Part shown: piece after piece, positions 43,151-52,355 of the stretch
How positions within the stretch are numbered: the first letter of the stretch is position 1
Layout: the number at the start of each line of letters is the position of its first letter
Source: Reichenbachiella ulvae
GTDB lineage: Bacteria; Bacteroidota; Bacteroidia; Cytophagales; Cyclobacteriaceae
Reading direction: 5' to 3'
Assembly (NCBI RefSeq): GCF_025833875.1
Contig: NZ_JAOYOD010000001.1
Coordinates: 1,736,001-1,800,000, forward strand
DNA: 64,000 nt
Translations under genes and position numbers: made by a program
The notes under the pieces: model-generated
The model's input: only the letters and a program-made list of their open reading frames with translations
What the model was told of the DNA's origin: nothing
The model's database searches: none

Positions 43151-44950
43151 TTACATAAAATGCTTTTTATCCATTTCGATCAACAACGTATCTGAACTAT
43201 TCAATCTGGTAACAATCGCTTCAGCTTTGGGAAGTTCGTATTCAAAGTAATACCTCATGGTGTAAATTTTACTTTCATAAAATTCATCTCCCCTATTCTC
43301 ATTAATAGCAATCTGGCATGGTATAGCCTGTAGTAACCATTGCCAACCAATGGCTACAATACCAAACAGCTCTAAATACAACGTGGCATCCATCAAGAAT
43401 ACTTCTTTCTTCTCCTTCATGGCCATGGTAGAAAGCCTCATGGTAACGTTTTGAAGTCTAAACAGAGCATCATTGAGCTTCTCACCATACTTGCTCAATT
43501 CTATTATCTCCAGCTTTACTTTTTTGATTGTTTTAGAAACCTCTTCTGTAAAAGCACGAAATGCAATCCCGCCTCCCATGATTATTTTCCTACCAAGTAG
43601 GTCTAATCCATGAATGCCAGACGTTCCTTCATGGAGGGTATGTATTCTAATATCTCTAAAATATTGCTCGGCAGGAAAATCCTTGCAATAGCCTGCCCCT
43701 CCAAAAATCTGTACGGCATTAGAAGTTGATAAAATCCCGAACTCACTTGGGTAGGTTTTTGCCACTGGGGTCAACAAGTCTAAGGTAAGTCTAAAAATTT
43801 CTCTCACCTCAATTTTATCCGCAGTGGCTCGATCTGAAAAGTAGGAACAGTTCATCAATAGGGACAAAGACCCCTCCATGATAGCTCGTTGCTGCAGCAA
43901 CATCCTTTTCACATCCGAATGCTCTATAATCGGCACCTGTGGGCTATCAGGATCTTTTTCATCAGGCAATTGGCCTTGCACTCTTTCTTGGGCATATTCG
44001 AGCGAAGCGTAGTAGGCTGAGGATGCTATTGAGGCAGCACTTAACCCAACACCTATTCTGGCTTCATTCATCATCTGAAACATGTGAGAGAGCCCTTTAT
44101 TTTCCTCCCCTAGAAGGTAACCATAACACTTATCCTTATCCCCAAAGGATAAGTGAACAATTGGTGCCCCTTTATACCCCATCTTGTGAAACATACCCAC
44201 TGTGTTCACATCATTCATCACGATTTGATCTTCCTCATTTGTCATTTTTTGAGGAACAATAAAAAGTGAAAGACCTTTGGTTCCGGCTGGTGCTCCTTCA
44301 ATTCGGGCTAATACCAAATGAATAATATTCCCTACCCCATCATGGTCTCCAGCAGAAATAAATATTTTTTGTCCTTTGATTCGAAACAACTCTCGATCCT
44401 CATCTATTGGTGTTGCTGAGGTTTTAATACCTGCTAGAGAACTGCCACTTTCGGGCTCTGTCATGACCATAGTACCCTGCCATGCACCACTGTATAGCTT
44501 TGGGATAAAAGTATGCTTTAGATAGTCAGAACCATATGTCTCAATTAACCGTGCAGCCCCTGTCGATAATTGAGGATAAACACTGGCCGAAAAATTAGCG
44601 GCACCAAAAATAAAATTGGCAGATGAAGCGACCATACTAGGTATATTCAGCCCTCCAAACTCCTCATCCGCTTGTGCACCAATCCATCCTCCTTCACCAA
44701 ATCGCTTCATGAGCTCCTTGATCTTTGGGTGGACATGTACTCGTCCATTCTTGAACTCTGGCTCCTGAGTATCCATTTCTCTATAAGATGGGTATAGATG
44801 AGTCTTAGCCAACTGGTCTGCAGCATCTAGCATCAATCTTATACTATTGAGGTCATGTTTCTTGAATTTGTCAAGTTTCAACACACCTTCTATATCAAAA
44901 ACTTCAGTTAGTAAAAACTCTAAATTTCTACGGGAATAGAATTCTGCCAT
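43151..44950 (-). CDS. Acyl-CoA dehydrogenase family protein
   Basis: 599 aa from the ATG at 44950 ('MAEFYSRRNLEFLL'); an upstream start 51 nt earlier lacks support. N-terminal, middle and C-terminal acyl-CoA dehydrogenase domains are present. 'TMVMTEPESGSSLAGIKTSA' and 'FRIKGQKIFISAGDHD' form the FAD/substrate-binding middle. 'QIFGGAGYCKDFPAEQYFRDIRIHTLHEGTSGIHGLDLLGRK' belongs to the C-terminal fold, with the catalytic region near 'HEGTSGI'. The extra ~130-residue C-terminal helical domain is typical of the ~600-aa class. FAD-dependent oxidation of acyl-CoA in beta-oxidation; chain length unknown. Confidence 0.93.
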   Translation of the reverse strand: MAEFYSRRNLEFLLTEVFDIEGVLKLDKFKKHDLNSIRLMLDAADQLAKTHLYPSYREMDTQEPEFKNGRVHVHPKIKELMKRFGEGGWIGAQADEEFGGLNIPSMVASSANFIFGAANFSASVYPQLSTGAARLIETYGSDYLKHTFIPKLYSGAWQGTMVMTEPESGSSLAGIKTSATPIDEDRELFRIKGQKIFISAGDHDGVGNIIHLVLARIEGAPAGTKGLSLFIVPQKMTNEEDQIVMNDVNTVGMFHKMGYKGAPIVHLSFGDKDKCYGYLLGEENKGLSHMFQMMNEARIGVGLSAASIASSAYYASLEYAQERVQGQLPDEKDPDSPQVPIIEHSDVKRMLLQQRAIMEGSLSLLMNCSYFSDRATADKIEVREIFRLTLDLLTPVAKTYPSEFGILSTSNAVQIFGGAGYCKDFPAEQYFRDIRIHTLHEGTSGIHGLDLLGRKIIMGGGIAFRAFTEEVSKTIKKVKLEIIELSKYGEKLNDALFRLQNVTMRLSTMAMKEKKEVFLMDATLYLELFGIVAIGWQWLLQAIPCQIAINENRGDEFYESKIYTMRYYFEYELPKAEAIVTRLNSSDTLLIEMDKKHFM

Positions 44951-45168
44951 CCTATGAAATATTTTATCTGGTAATTGGATTTGAAGATAACAAAATGGCA
45001 ACTAATACATCTCTTATCACAGGTATTATCTGAGAAGAAATTATGTTTTGAATATTTTTTAAAAATTATTTTCAGCCATTTATAAAGTTAAAATTCTCAT
45101 TATCAACATAGAAGATTTGATCACTCTATAACTCTCAATATTTCCTAAAAAATATTCTTGCCAAGGTG

Positions 45169-45199
45169 TTGTATAGTAAAATTTTTGCTCCTACTTTTG
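45169..45199 (+). promoter_or_regulatory. Promoter of tRNA-Asp
   Basis: TTG (45169-45171), a 20-bp spacer and TACTTTTG (45192-45199), a full match to the Bacteroidota -33/-7 pattern, 42 bp before the tRNA. Confidence 0.75.
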
Positions 45200-45241
45200 C
45201 ATCGCATTTGAGGGAAACAAACACACAAATGCAGACCAAAA

Positions 45242-45315
45242 GGAGCGGTAGTTCAGCTGGTTAGAATGCCTGCCTGTCACGCAGGAGGTCGCGGGTTCGA
45301 GTCCCGTCCGTTCCG
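45242..45315 (+). tRNA. tRNA-Asp (GTC)
   Basis: 74 nt. Acceptor stem GGAGCGG / CCGTTCC (one G-T), D-arm GTTCAGCTGGTTAGAAT, anticodon arm CCTGC-CTGTCAC-GCAGG with GTC, T-arm GCGGG-TTCGAGT-CCCGT, discriminator G. The 3' CCA is not encoded. A terminator follows. Confidence 0.97.
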
Positions 45316-45317
45316 CA

Positions 45318-45350
45318 AAAAGCTTGTTAGAGACTCTAACAAGCTTTTTT
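45318..45350 (+). terminator. Terminator of tRNA-Asp
   Basis: AGCTTGTTAGA (45321-45331) pairs with TCTAACAAGCT (45335-45345), followed by a T-run. Confidence 0.9.
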
Positions 45351-45433
45351 GTTTTTAAATCCTTTCTTGTAAAAACAGAATCATTCTAATCATGGATTTT
45401 TAAATAAACGGTAAATCAGAAAGGCTATAAAAA

Positions 45434-45460
45434 CCAAAACCCGGCTTCACCGGGTTTTGG
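45434..45460 (-). terminator. Terminator downstream of histidine phosphatase gene
   Basis: Perfect 11-bp stem CCAAAACCCGG / CCGGGTTTTGG with a 5-nt loop; on the minus strand it is followed by five T. It lies 125 nt beyond the stop of the gene at 45585. Confidence 0.8.
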
Positions 45461-45584
45461 GCTGAGTAGGCGCTGATGTCCTATGCTCTACCATTTCAAT
45501 CGGGCCGTGCCGATCACTTGATTAAAAGTACTTAATTCCGTAAATATTACCTCATTTCGTACCCTGATTTTTTCATGATCTATA

Positions 45585-46208
45585 TCATAAAAGTTGCATC
45601 AGATGCTCTGTATCGGCATGTTTAACGATTTCGAATTCATCTGCTTCATATTTCAGTTGATACAAACACAGGTTTTCATGCTCAAATTGTTCTGATTGAT
45701 TCAGCGGTAGTCCCATCAGCCAGCAAATCATAAATCTCATGGCTCGTCCGTGGGTGGCGATTAATACATTTTCCTCATTTTCCTTCGAGAGCACATAGTC
45801 CATGGCTTCCTTTTGTCTGGCCTGCAATTGCAACGGCGTATCTCCACCGCCAACTGCATAGTCATAATTACCCTTTGCCCATTCTTCGAGTCCCTTCAGA
45901 TACAGCGCATGGCGTTTTTCATCGTAGGGCAAACCTTCATGATCGCCCCAGCTGATTTCGTCAAATCCTGACAATGACTCATAGGGCAATCCAGCATCGA
46001 TAAAGCCCTGAACGGATTGCTTCGTACGTTTGAGAGATGAGGTATAGACTTTATCGAAAGGCACATCCTGATAAGCCTCAAAAAAAGCCTCTGCCTGTTT
46101 TCTTCCCAATTCATTCAAGTCCGAATCCACTCCTCTACCCTGCACTCTTTTTTGCTTATTGAAATCCGTCTGACCATGACGGATGATATAGATATTTTTG
46201 CTTTTCAA
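45585..46208 (-). CDS. Histidine phosphatase family protein
   Basis: 207 aa. The phosphohistidine motif 'IRHGQTDFN' is at residues 9-17, Arg/Glu of the pocket in 'EISWGDHEG', and the second catalytic His in 'IATHGRAMRF' near 155. Members include phosphoglycerate mutases, alpha-ribazole phosphatase and broad phosphatases. No cobalamin genes are nearby, so the substrate is open. Divergent from the menaquinone operon with 57 bp between starts. Confidence 0.9.
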   Translation of the reverse strand: MKSKNIYIIRHGQTDFNKQKRVQGRGVDSDLNELGRKQAEAFFEAYQDVPFDKVYTSSLKRTKQSVQGFIDAGLPYESLSGFDEISWGDHEGLPYDEKRHALYLKGLEEWAKGNYDYAVGGGDTPLQLQARQKEAMDYVLSKENEENVLIATHGRAMRFMICWLMGLPLNQSEQFEHENLCLYQLKYEADEFEIVKHADTEHLMQLL

Positions 46209-46265
46209 TGGAAATGTCTTTTTGTTTGTGACCGCACGAAATTAAGAGGAAAAACCAAGTTTTAT

Positions 46266-46688
46266 ATGTTCAAAGAGATCTTTACGCTGGAAGTGATCAA
46301 TAACTTGTCGAAAAACACTTTAGTTGAACATATAGACATTCAATTCACCGAAATCGGGGACGACTACCTCAAAGGCACCATGCCCGTGGACAAACGTACC
46401 CATCAGCCTTTGGGACTGTTACATGGAGGGGCATCCGTGGCACTAGCGGAGACTCTGGGCAGTGTAGCAGCCACCATGACATTGAATCCTGAGGAGCAAT
46501 ATTGCGTAGGATTAGATATCAATGCCAACCACATCAAAAGTGCCAGAGAAGGCACAGTAGAAGGCACCGCTCGTCCCCTGCATGTAGGTAAGAAAACGCA
46601 GGTGTGGGAGATCAAAATCACCAATGAACAGAAGGAGTTGGTTTGTGTAAGTAGAATAACATTGGCAGTTTTAGACAGAAAAAAATGA
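46266..46688 (+). CDS. Hotdog-fold thioesterase (probable DHNA-CoA hydrolase)
   Basis: 140 aa from the ATG at 46266; starts further up would run into the divergent gene. PaaI/MenI-type hotdog with the motif 'HQPLGLLHGGASVALAETLGS' (Q/N, H-G-G, catalytic E). 'GLDINANHIKSAREGTVEGTARPLHVGKKTQVWEI' completes the fold. It overlaps menF by ATGA, so it is most likely the enzyme that hydrolyses 1,4-dihydroxy-2-naphthoyl-CoA in menaquinone synthesis, although its sequence alone would allow other acyl-CoAs. Confidence 0.88.
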   Translation: MFKEIFTLEVINNLSKNTLVEHIDIQFTEIGDDYLKGTMPVDKRTHQPLGLLHGGASVALAETLGSVAATMTLNPEEQYCVGLDINANHIKSAREGTVEGTARPLHVGKKTQVWEIKITNEQKELVCVSRITLAVLDRKK

Positions 46689-47902
46689 ATAAGGAGTTAG
46701 AGAAGATCAATCAAACTCTGGAGGGCAAAAGCTTCGAAGAAAAATTAAAAGCCTTCTTCCATACCGCAGTAGCAATCAACACCCCTGTGGCCATATGGAG
46801 AAAACCTCAAGAAGAAAAAATACAAGCCACCTGTCAGGTAACCGAGGGACTGGATTTTGTAGAAGAAATTGAAAGCGCCTCTACCGGTTTCCTTTTCAAT
46901 TGCTTTAAATCCAACCAACAGGGCAATTTCATCCGATCAGAAATCAATTTGGATCAGGAGAGCGAAAACCTGAGTATCAGCCCCAAGCTCGAAAGCTCAG
47001 ATAGACTGAATCATTTTTTCAATCAGTTCGCTCAGTTTCAAGAGGACCCTACTGAGTTCAATTTTCAGGAGCAATTAAAAGCTGCTCCACATGTATTGGA
47101 CGACAAGCAGGCCTTTATCCAATTGGTAGAAAAGTGTAAAACACACATAGAAGAAGGATATTACCAGAAAATCGTTCCTTCGAGAAGATCCCGGTATCAG
47201 CTACCCAAAGGCTTTCATCCTGTGCATGAGTTGATGAAGCTCTGCAAAAGCTATGAAAATGCTTTCGTTTCATTAGTGTATACTCCTGAGCATGGCCTAT
47301 GGCTGGGAGCCACCCCAGAACTATTGATTGAGACTGAAAACGATCAATATTTCCGAACCGTATCTCTGGCAGGTACTCAGGGCATCCCTAAGAACTTCAA
47401 CTTATCACAGGCGGCCTGGACCCAGAAAGAGATCGAAGAGCAGGCGCTCGTCAGTCGCTATATCATCAACTGCTTCAAGCAGATCAGGTTGCGCGAATTC
47501 AGTGAGCATGGCCCGAAGACCGTAAAAGCCGGTAACTTGATTCACCTAAAGACGAGCTTTGAGGTGGACATGAAAGCCACCAACTTCCCGGAGTTGGCCA
47601 CTGTCATGCTCAAGCTCCTCCATCCTACTTCCGCCGTATGCGGTATGCCGATGAAACCAGCCGCACAGTTTCTGGAACAGCACGAAGGCTATGACCGAAG
47701 CTTCTTCAGCGGCTACCTGGGTCCAGTCAATGACAAAGGAACCACCTCTGTTTTTGTGAACCTACGTTGTACCCAGATCTTCAAAGATGGCGGGATTATT
47801 TTTGCTGGAGCGGGAGTTACAGAAGACAGCATACCAGAGCTGGAGTGGAACGAAACGGAAATCAAATTCAGGACCTTGCTCAACGTCTTCGAAAACATCT
47901 GA
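46685..47902 (+). CDS. menF: Isochorismate synthase
   Basis: 405 aa, converts chorismate to isochorismate, the first menaquinone step. The C-terminal chorismate-binding domain shows 'YQKIVPSRRSRY', 'LGATPELLIE', 'VSLAGTQGIP', 'HPTSAVCGMPMKPA' and 'SGYLGPVN'. The N-terminal 120 residues are variable, as usual. The start overlaps the thioesterase gene and the stop overlaps the menD start (TGATG). Confidence 0.94.
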   Translation: MNKELEKINQTLEGKSFEEKLKAFFHTAVAINTPVAIWRKPQEEKIQATCQVTEGLDFVEEIESASTGFLFNCFKSNQQGNFIRSEINLDQESENLSISPKLESSDRLNHFFNQFAQFQEDPTEFNFQEQLKAAPHVLDDKQAFIQLVEKCKTHIEEGYYQKIVPSRRSRYQLPKGFHPVHELMKLCKSYENAFVSLVYTPEHGLWLGATPELLIETENDQYFRTVSLAGTQGIPKNFNLSQAAWTQKEIEEQALVSRYIINCFKQIRLREFSEHGPKTVKAGNLIHLKTSFEVDMKATNFPELATVMLKLLHPTSAVCGMPMKPAAQFLEQHEGYDRSFFSGYLGPVNDKGTTSVFVNLRCTQIFKDGGIIFAGAGVTEDSIPELEWNETEIKFRTLLNVFENI

Positions 47903-49581
47903 TGAACCTCCAATCCACCTTTGATATACCAGAAATTTGCTTTCAGTTTGGCGTGAAGCATGCAGTGATCTCACCAGGCTCTCGCAATGCTGCCTTAACC
48001 ATTGCATTTGCCCGCCACCCCCAGATCGAGTGCCTAAGCGTACCTGACGAACGATCAGCGGCTTTCATCGCCTTAGGTTTGTCACTCAAAACACAAGTAC
48101 CGACCGTCATAGTCTGTACCTCAGGCTCAGCCGGTCTCAATTATGCTCCTGCTGTGGCAGAAGCATTTTTCAATCAAGTACCGCTGTTGATCCTGACGGC
48201 AGATCGACCGCCAGAACTCATCGGTAAGAGAGATGGTCAGACCATCTTCCAAAAAGAATTGTACGGTCCTCATGTCAAGGCTTATTTTGACTTCCCCTCC
48301 CTGGAGGATGACACTGATCAAGCCCAGGAACTACTAGAAAAGGCCCTGAACACCTGCCTAACGGGCGCAAAAGGCCCTGTTCATCTCAACATCCCTTTTC
48401 AGGAGCCTTTTTATCCTGAAAAAGACAAAAGCTATCAGGCCCGAAAAAACATTAGAATCACCAAAGCAGTTCCACCCCAAACACAGGTCAAGCCTGAACA
48501 AATTCAGGAAATGGATAAATATCCACGAGTTTTGATCATAGTAGGACAAGGCCATAAGGATTCAGAATTGAATGAGTCTTTGAGCCAACTGTCGAGAGAG
48601 AGAAACATACCTGTAGTCGCTGATGTGATATCCAACGCGCAAGAGGTAACAGACTGCATCCAGCATCAAGACCTTTTCCTCATCCAGCGAGACAGCAGGC
48701 TCAAACCCGACCTGGTGATTTCTTTTGGCTTATCCGTGATTTCTAAAAACCTAAAGCTTTTCCTAAGAGAACAAAAGGACATAGCACACTGGCACATCAC
48801 GCCTAATGAAGATGCGGCAGACACCTACGACCACCTGAGTAAAACGCTATCTTGCACAGCCTTGGACTTCCTAAATGCGTGGAACAAAAGTGATTTAAAC
48901 CCATCTGCAGAGCAAAAAAGCTTCTTTTCAGACTGGCAAAAAGCCAATCAACAAGCCAACGCTTTGCTTGAAGGCATCGACCCCATGGATTGGAATGAAA
49001 GCAGCCTTTATGCCCGATTGATGAAAGAGCTCCCTCAAAACACAGATGTGCATCTCGCCAACAGCATGGCCGTGAGATATGCCAATGTGATGGGCATCAA
49101 ACAAAAAGACATTGAAATCTACTGCAACCGAGGCACCAGTGGGATCGACGGGTCAAATAGCACCGCTGTAGGAACCGCCCTTGCATCTAAGCGCAATACC
49201 TTGCTTTTCACTGGAGATGTAGCCTTCCTTTATGATCGGAATGCCTTTTGGCACAATCGTGTGCCCGACCAGCTCCGAATCGTCGTATTCAACAACCAGG
49301 GGGGCAATATCTTCCGAATGATTCAAGGCCCGTCTGAACAACCCGAGCTCAAGGAGTTCTTCGAAACGGATCAGCGATCGACTGCCCTGCATCTGGCGGA
49401 AGAATTCGGTTTCAACTACAGACCTATTGCCAGCATGGAGGAATTAGACGAACATTTGCCCCAATTTTTCTCCTTCGAAGGCCAGAGAAGCATACTGGAA
49501 ATATTCACTGAGGCAGAAGATAACAAAAAGGCTTACAAACAATTATTTAAAAAAATGAGGGATTTATCCCTATCGAATTAA
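47902..49581 (+). CDS. menD: 2-succinyl-5-enolpyruvyl-6-hydroxy-3-cyclohexene-1-carboxylate synthase
   Basis: 559 aa from the ATG at 47902, inside the menF stop; the longer frame further upstream is menF sequence in another phase. Thiamine-diphosphate enzyme. 'GVKHAVISPGSRNAALTIAF' and 'DERSAAFIALGL' (catalytic Glu) are in the N-terminal domain, and 'FTGDVAFLYDRNAFW' with 'VVFNNQGGNIFRMI' is the ThDP/Mg site at about 430-470. Condenses isochorismate with 2-oxoglutarate. Confidence 0.95.
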   Translation: MNLQSTFDIPEICFQFGVKHAVISPGSRNAALTIAFARHPQIECLSVPDERSAAFIALGLSLKTQVPTVIVCTSGSAGLNYAPAVAEAFFNQVPLLILTADRPPELIGKRDGQTIFQKELYGPHVKAYFDFPSLEDDTDQAQELLEKALNTCLTGAKGPVHLNIPFQEPFYPEKDKSYQARKNIRITKAVPPQTQVKPEQIQEMDKYPRVLIIVGQGHKDSELNESLSQLSRERNIPVVADVISNAQEVTDCIQHQDLFLIQRDSRLKPDLVISFGLSVISKNLKLFLREQKDIAHWHITPNEDAADTYDHLSKTLSCTALDFLNAWNKSDLNPSAEQKSFFSDWQKANQQANALLEGIDPMDWNESSLYARLMKELPQNTDVHLANSMAVRYANVMGIKQKDIEIYCNRGTSGIDGSNSTAVGTALASKRNTLLFTGDVAFLYDRNAFWHNRVPDQLRIVVFNNQGGNIFRMIQGPSEQPELKEFFETDQRSTALHLAEEFGFNYRPIASMEELDEHLPQFFSFEGQRSILEIFTEAEDNKKAYKQLFKKMRDLSLSN

Positions 49582-49608
49582 TTTTGACGGACTAAAACTT
49601 TCAATATC

Positions 49609-50430
49609 ATGAGTAATTTCAATTGGGAAACCATCAAAGAATATACAGATATCAAATACGAGTTTTTCGAGGGTATCGCTAAAATCACCATCAACCGACC
49701 TGAGGTTTACAATGCCTTTCGTCCAGAAACCAACTTCGAAATGTTGGACGCGATGGAAATTGCCAGAGAGCGTGAAGATGTAAGAGTAGTGGTACTGACA
49801 GGTATCGGAGACAAAGCATTCTGTTCGGGTGGAGATCAAAACGTAAAGGGCGTTGGGGGTTACATCAGTGAAAATGGTGTACCTAGACTGAACGTATTGG
49901 ATCTGCACAAAGCCATCCGCTCTCTGCCTAAGCCTGTAGTGGCCATGGTCAATGGATATGCCATCGGGGGCGGTCATGTATTGCACGTGGTTTGTGACTT
50001 GACTATTGCCTCTGACAATGCCAAATTCGGTCAGACAGGACCTAAAGTGGGTAGCTTCGATGCAGGATTTGGTTCCTCTTACCTGGCGAGGCACGTAGGC
50101 CAAAAGAAAGCAAGAGAGATTTGGTTCCTTTGCAATCAGTACACTGCCAAAGAAGCAGAAGAAATGGGAATGGTTAACACAGTAGTGCCGCTAGACAAAC
50201 TGGAGGAGACTACTGTAGACTGGTGTCGCACCATGATGAAGAGAAGCCCAATGGCCCTCCGTATGATCAAACGCGGATTGAATGCCGAGTTGGATGGACA
50301 AAGAGGACTAATGGAATTTGCCGGAGATGCTACCCTGATGTACTACCTGATGGAAGAAGCACAAGAAGGTAAAAATGCCTTTTTGGAAAAAAGAGATCCA
50401 GATTTTGACAAGTATCCAAAATTCCCGTAA
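49609..50430 (+). CDS. menB: 1,4-dihydroxy-2-naphthoyl-CoA synthase
   Basis: 273 aa crotonase-fold enzyme. '[20 protein letters not shown]', '[16 protein letters not shown]' (oxyanion-hole region), '[21 protein letters not shown]' and '[20 protein letters not shown]' are MenB-type signatures. The bicarbonate-binding G-x-x-D/S region is retained. Closes the ring of succinylbenzoyl-CoA. Lies 27 nt after menD. Confidence 0.96.
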   Translation: MSNFNWETIKEYTDIKYEFFEGIAKITINRPEVYNAFRPETNFEMLDAMEIAREREDVRVVVLTGIGDKAFCSGGDQNVKGVGGYISENGVPRLNVLDLHKAIRSLPKPVVAMVNGYAIGGGHVLHVVCDLTIASDNAKFGQTGPKVGSFDAGFGSSYLARHVGQKKAREIWFLCNQYTAKEAEEMGMVNTVVPLDKLEETTVDWCRTMMKRSPMALRMIKRGLNAELDGQRGLMEFAGDATLMYYLMEEAQEGKNAFLEKRDPDFDKYPKFP

Positions 50431-50438
50431 AACCTATC

Positions 50439-50987
50439 ATGAGGTTTATAGGATTATGGATCATATTAATCACTTTGGCAAGTACCTGTGGGCCTGCCAA
50501 AGTGATTGAATTCGTTAACTCGGACATGGACTTTAGCGATTACAAAAGCTATCGTCTCATCAATTTCAAATCTGAAAACAAGGACTACTCTCAAGAAGGA
50601 CTCCATCTTTTCGACCAGATCGAAAAGGAGATTGAGCTCAACATGAAGCTTAAAAACTTCACTTCAGACCGCAATAATCCTGATCTGATCGTCCGATATG
50701 AATTGATGTCTACCACGACTACTGAGACGCAACGAAACTACAATTACTACTACGATCCTTATTACTACTACACTCCCCCTGCCCAATCCAAAAACTACAC
50801 TGATGCCATCCTACTGATAGAGTTCAGAGACAAGTCCAGGAAAAAATTGGTATGGCAAGCCAGCCTTGATTTAAGGTTTGGGAAGAAGACTACCGCTGAT
50901 TTGGCAATCAAACAAGCGGTAGACAGAATATTCGAAACCTACCCATACGAAGCTGGCTCAAACGAAAAAATCGTCAAAGAAAAATAG
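50439..50987 (+). CDS. DUF4136 lipoprotein
   Basis: 182 aa. Signal peptide with lipobox 'LASTC' (Cys about 17). The DUF4136 layout is 'DFSDYKSYRLINF', 'NPDLIVRYELMS' and 'KKLVWQASLDLRFGK'. The Tyr-rich centre ('YYYDPYYYYTPP') is typical. Lipid-anchored periplasmic protein of unknown function; it lies 8 nt after menB and is probably read with the operon. Confidence 0.85.
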   Translation: MRFIGLWIILITLASTCGPAKVIEFVNSDMDFSDYKSYRLINFKSENKDYSQEGLHLFDQIEKEIELNMKLKNFTSDRNNPDLIVRYELMSTTTTETQRNYNYYYDPYYYYTPPAQSKNYTDAILLIEFRDKSRKKLVWQASLDLRFGKKTTADLAIKQAVDRIFETYPYEAGSNEKIVKEK

Positions 50988-50998
50988 CCCAGATCCAA

Positions 50999-51574
50999 TC
51001 AGGCATCAATCCTTCCCATCTTTTCTGTTTTGCTCAACCAGCGATTCAACTTCTTATCAGAGGCCCCTTTCATAGGACCAAAAAAGGCCGTCTTCACTGG
51101 CTTCACACCACAGAACTGTAGCGTTCCTCTCTTCAACTGATGTGTCGCTGGTGCCTTCATGAACCAATCGTAATACCACTTGGGTGAGTCAGCAGTGGTA
51201 ATAATCCTGCCTGTTTTCCCCTTCAGGAGCTGCTTAGGCAATGGAGACCCCTTTTCAAAACTAAAGGTCACCTGAGGCAAAAACAGCCTATCGATAAACC
51301 CCTTCATCTTCGCAGGCAAACTGTACCACCAGACGGGATACACCCAAACCAAATGATCGGCCCATAGGATCTGATCCATGGCTTCTTGGAGATCGGGCTC
51401 CCAATCCTGTCGCTCCTTATACCCCTCCTTCAAATTGCTATCGAATTCAAGAGCTGACATCTCTATTTTCCTCACTTCCGTGCCATTGGCACCTTTCATG
51501 TAGGCTTCTACCAGGGCATGACAAAAACTGTCCGATTGAGGATTACCATTAATTATTAAGATTTTTCTTTTCAT
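50999..51574 (-). CDS. NAD(P)H dehydrogenase (quinone)/flavodoxin-fold reductase
   Basis: 191 aa. FMN/FAD-binding flavodoxin-like fold: 'ILIINGNPQSDSFCHALVEAY' at the N-terminus, 'DHLVWVYPVWWYSLPAKMKGFIDRLFLPQVTF' in the middle, the KefF/NQO1/MdaB pattern. Two-electron reduction of quinones or electrophiles in the cytoplasm. Divergent from a TetR gene, with two palindromic operators in between, so induction by a toxic ligand is likely. Confidence 0.9.
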   Translation of the reverse strand: MKRKILIINGNPQSDSFCHALVEAYMKGANGTEVRKIEMSALEFDSNLKEGYKERQDWEPDLQEAMDQILWADHLVWVYPVWWYSLPAKMKGFIDRLFLPQVTFSFEKGSPLPKQLLKGKTGRIITTADSPKWYYDWFMKAPATHQLKRGTLQFCGVKPVKTAFFGPMKGASDKKLNRWLSKTEKMGRIDA

Positions 51575-51585
51575 CTTTCTATGTT

Positions 51586-51627
51586 TTAGGTCGCTTGACC
51601 TAACAATTATAGGTCGTTTGACCTATA
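51586..51627. promoter_or_regulatory. Twin TetR-type operators
   Basis: Two palindromes share arms: TTAGGTC-GCTT-GACCTAA (51586-51603) and TATAGGTC-GTTT-GACCTATA (51608-51627). The centres are 23 bp apart. They sit 11 bp before the reductase start and 24 bp before the TetR start. Confidence 0.85.
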
Positions 51628-51651
51628 TTTAAAAATCATTGATGATAAAAG

Positions 51652-52212
51652 ATGGGAAAAAGAGAAGAAACGGTACAAAACATACTTCAGACAGCCACTG
51701 ACATATTGCTAAAAGAGGGTCAGGGGCAGATGAGTATGCGAAGAGTAGCCAAGGAGGCCAACATCACGTTGAGCAATCTGCAGTACTACTTTAAAGACCA
51801 AAGCAGTCTGCTGATCGCCATGATAGAAGCTTACTTCAACTGGTGTCTATCGGAGGTCAAAGAAAACCTCAATAAACAACCCGAGAATTTCAAGCAATTT
51901 TTGGAGGATATCCTGAATGACCATCTAATCGAAGGAGGCAAAACAGCACAATGTAGCATGTTCAAGGAAATATGGGCGCTCACCACACGCGATCCTCAAA
52001 TCAACGATGCGGTGCATACTTATTACAAAAAATATTGCCAGGAGGTGATCGCGGTGATTGCAGATCATAGCTCACGACCCGAACAATTGGTCAGTCTAAT
52101 CCTTCCCTATGTCGAAGGTTATTCCATCATGGGGACTTCCATTCCCTTAAATAAGTCAGAGACCATCCAAATGCTGGTTCAGATCATCATGGGTATAGAA
52201 GCCAAAAACTAA
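51652..52212 (+). CDS. TetR/AcrR family transcriptional regulator
   Basis: 186 aa. The N-terminal HTH shows 'ILQTATDILLKEGQGQMSMRRVAKEANITLSNLQYYF' at about 10-50. The ligand domain (60-186) is helical, with 'EGGKTAQCSMFKEIWALTTR'. It probably represses itself and the divergent flavoprotein through the operators at 51586-51627 and responds to a small hydrophobic molecule. Confidence 0.93.
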   Translation: MGKREETVQNILQTATDILLKEGQGQMSMRRVAKEANITLSNLQYYFKDQSSLLIAMIEAYFNWCLSEVKENLNKQPENFKQFLEDILNDHLIEGGKTAQCSMFKEIWALTTRDPQINDAVHTYYKKYCQEVIAVIADHSSRPEQLVSLILPYVEGYSIMGTSIPLNKSETIQMLVQIIMGIEAKN

Positions 52213-52219
52213 GAAATCA

Positions 52220-52329
52220 TTCATCAATTAATCCCTCCGTTTCATCAATTAATTCCGGCGACTCATCCATCGACTCCTATTATAGAGGCAGCATATCTGT
52301 AAAATTGAATCATGTTTGGTAATCCAAAC
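52220..52329. promoter_or_regulatory. Direct repeats and palindrome upstream of haloperoxidase-like gene
   Basis: A 13-bp direct repeat TTCATCAATTAAT occurs at 52220-52232 and 52241-52253 (spaced by 21 bp, two helical turns). A perfect palindrome GTTTGG-TAAT-CCAAAC is at 52314-52329, 26 bp before the start. Both are candidates for regulator binding. Confidence 0.5.
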
Positions 52330-52355
52330 CGTATGATTAATTATTAATACAGATT

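Noticed and set aside
44951..45001. Upstream start of the acyl-CoA dehydrogenase
   Set aside because: Extra 17 residues are not family-like; ATG 44950 is preferred.
45461..45520. tRNA-like text on the minus strand (GGTAGAGCATAGGACATC)
   Set aside because: Resembles a D-arm and anticodon arm but no acceptor or T-stem pairs; at best a degraded remnant.
46152..46265. N-terminal extension of the thioesterase
   Set aside because: Overlaps the divergent histidine phosphatase start; hotdog sequence begins at 46266.
47767..47901. N-terminal extension of menD
   Set aside because: Reads menF coding sequence in another phase; ATG 47902 matches the MenD start.
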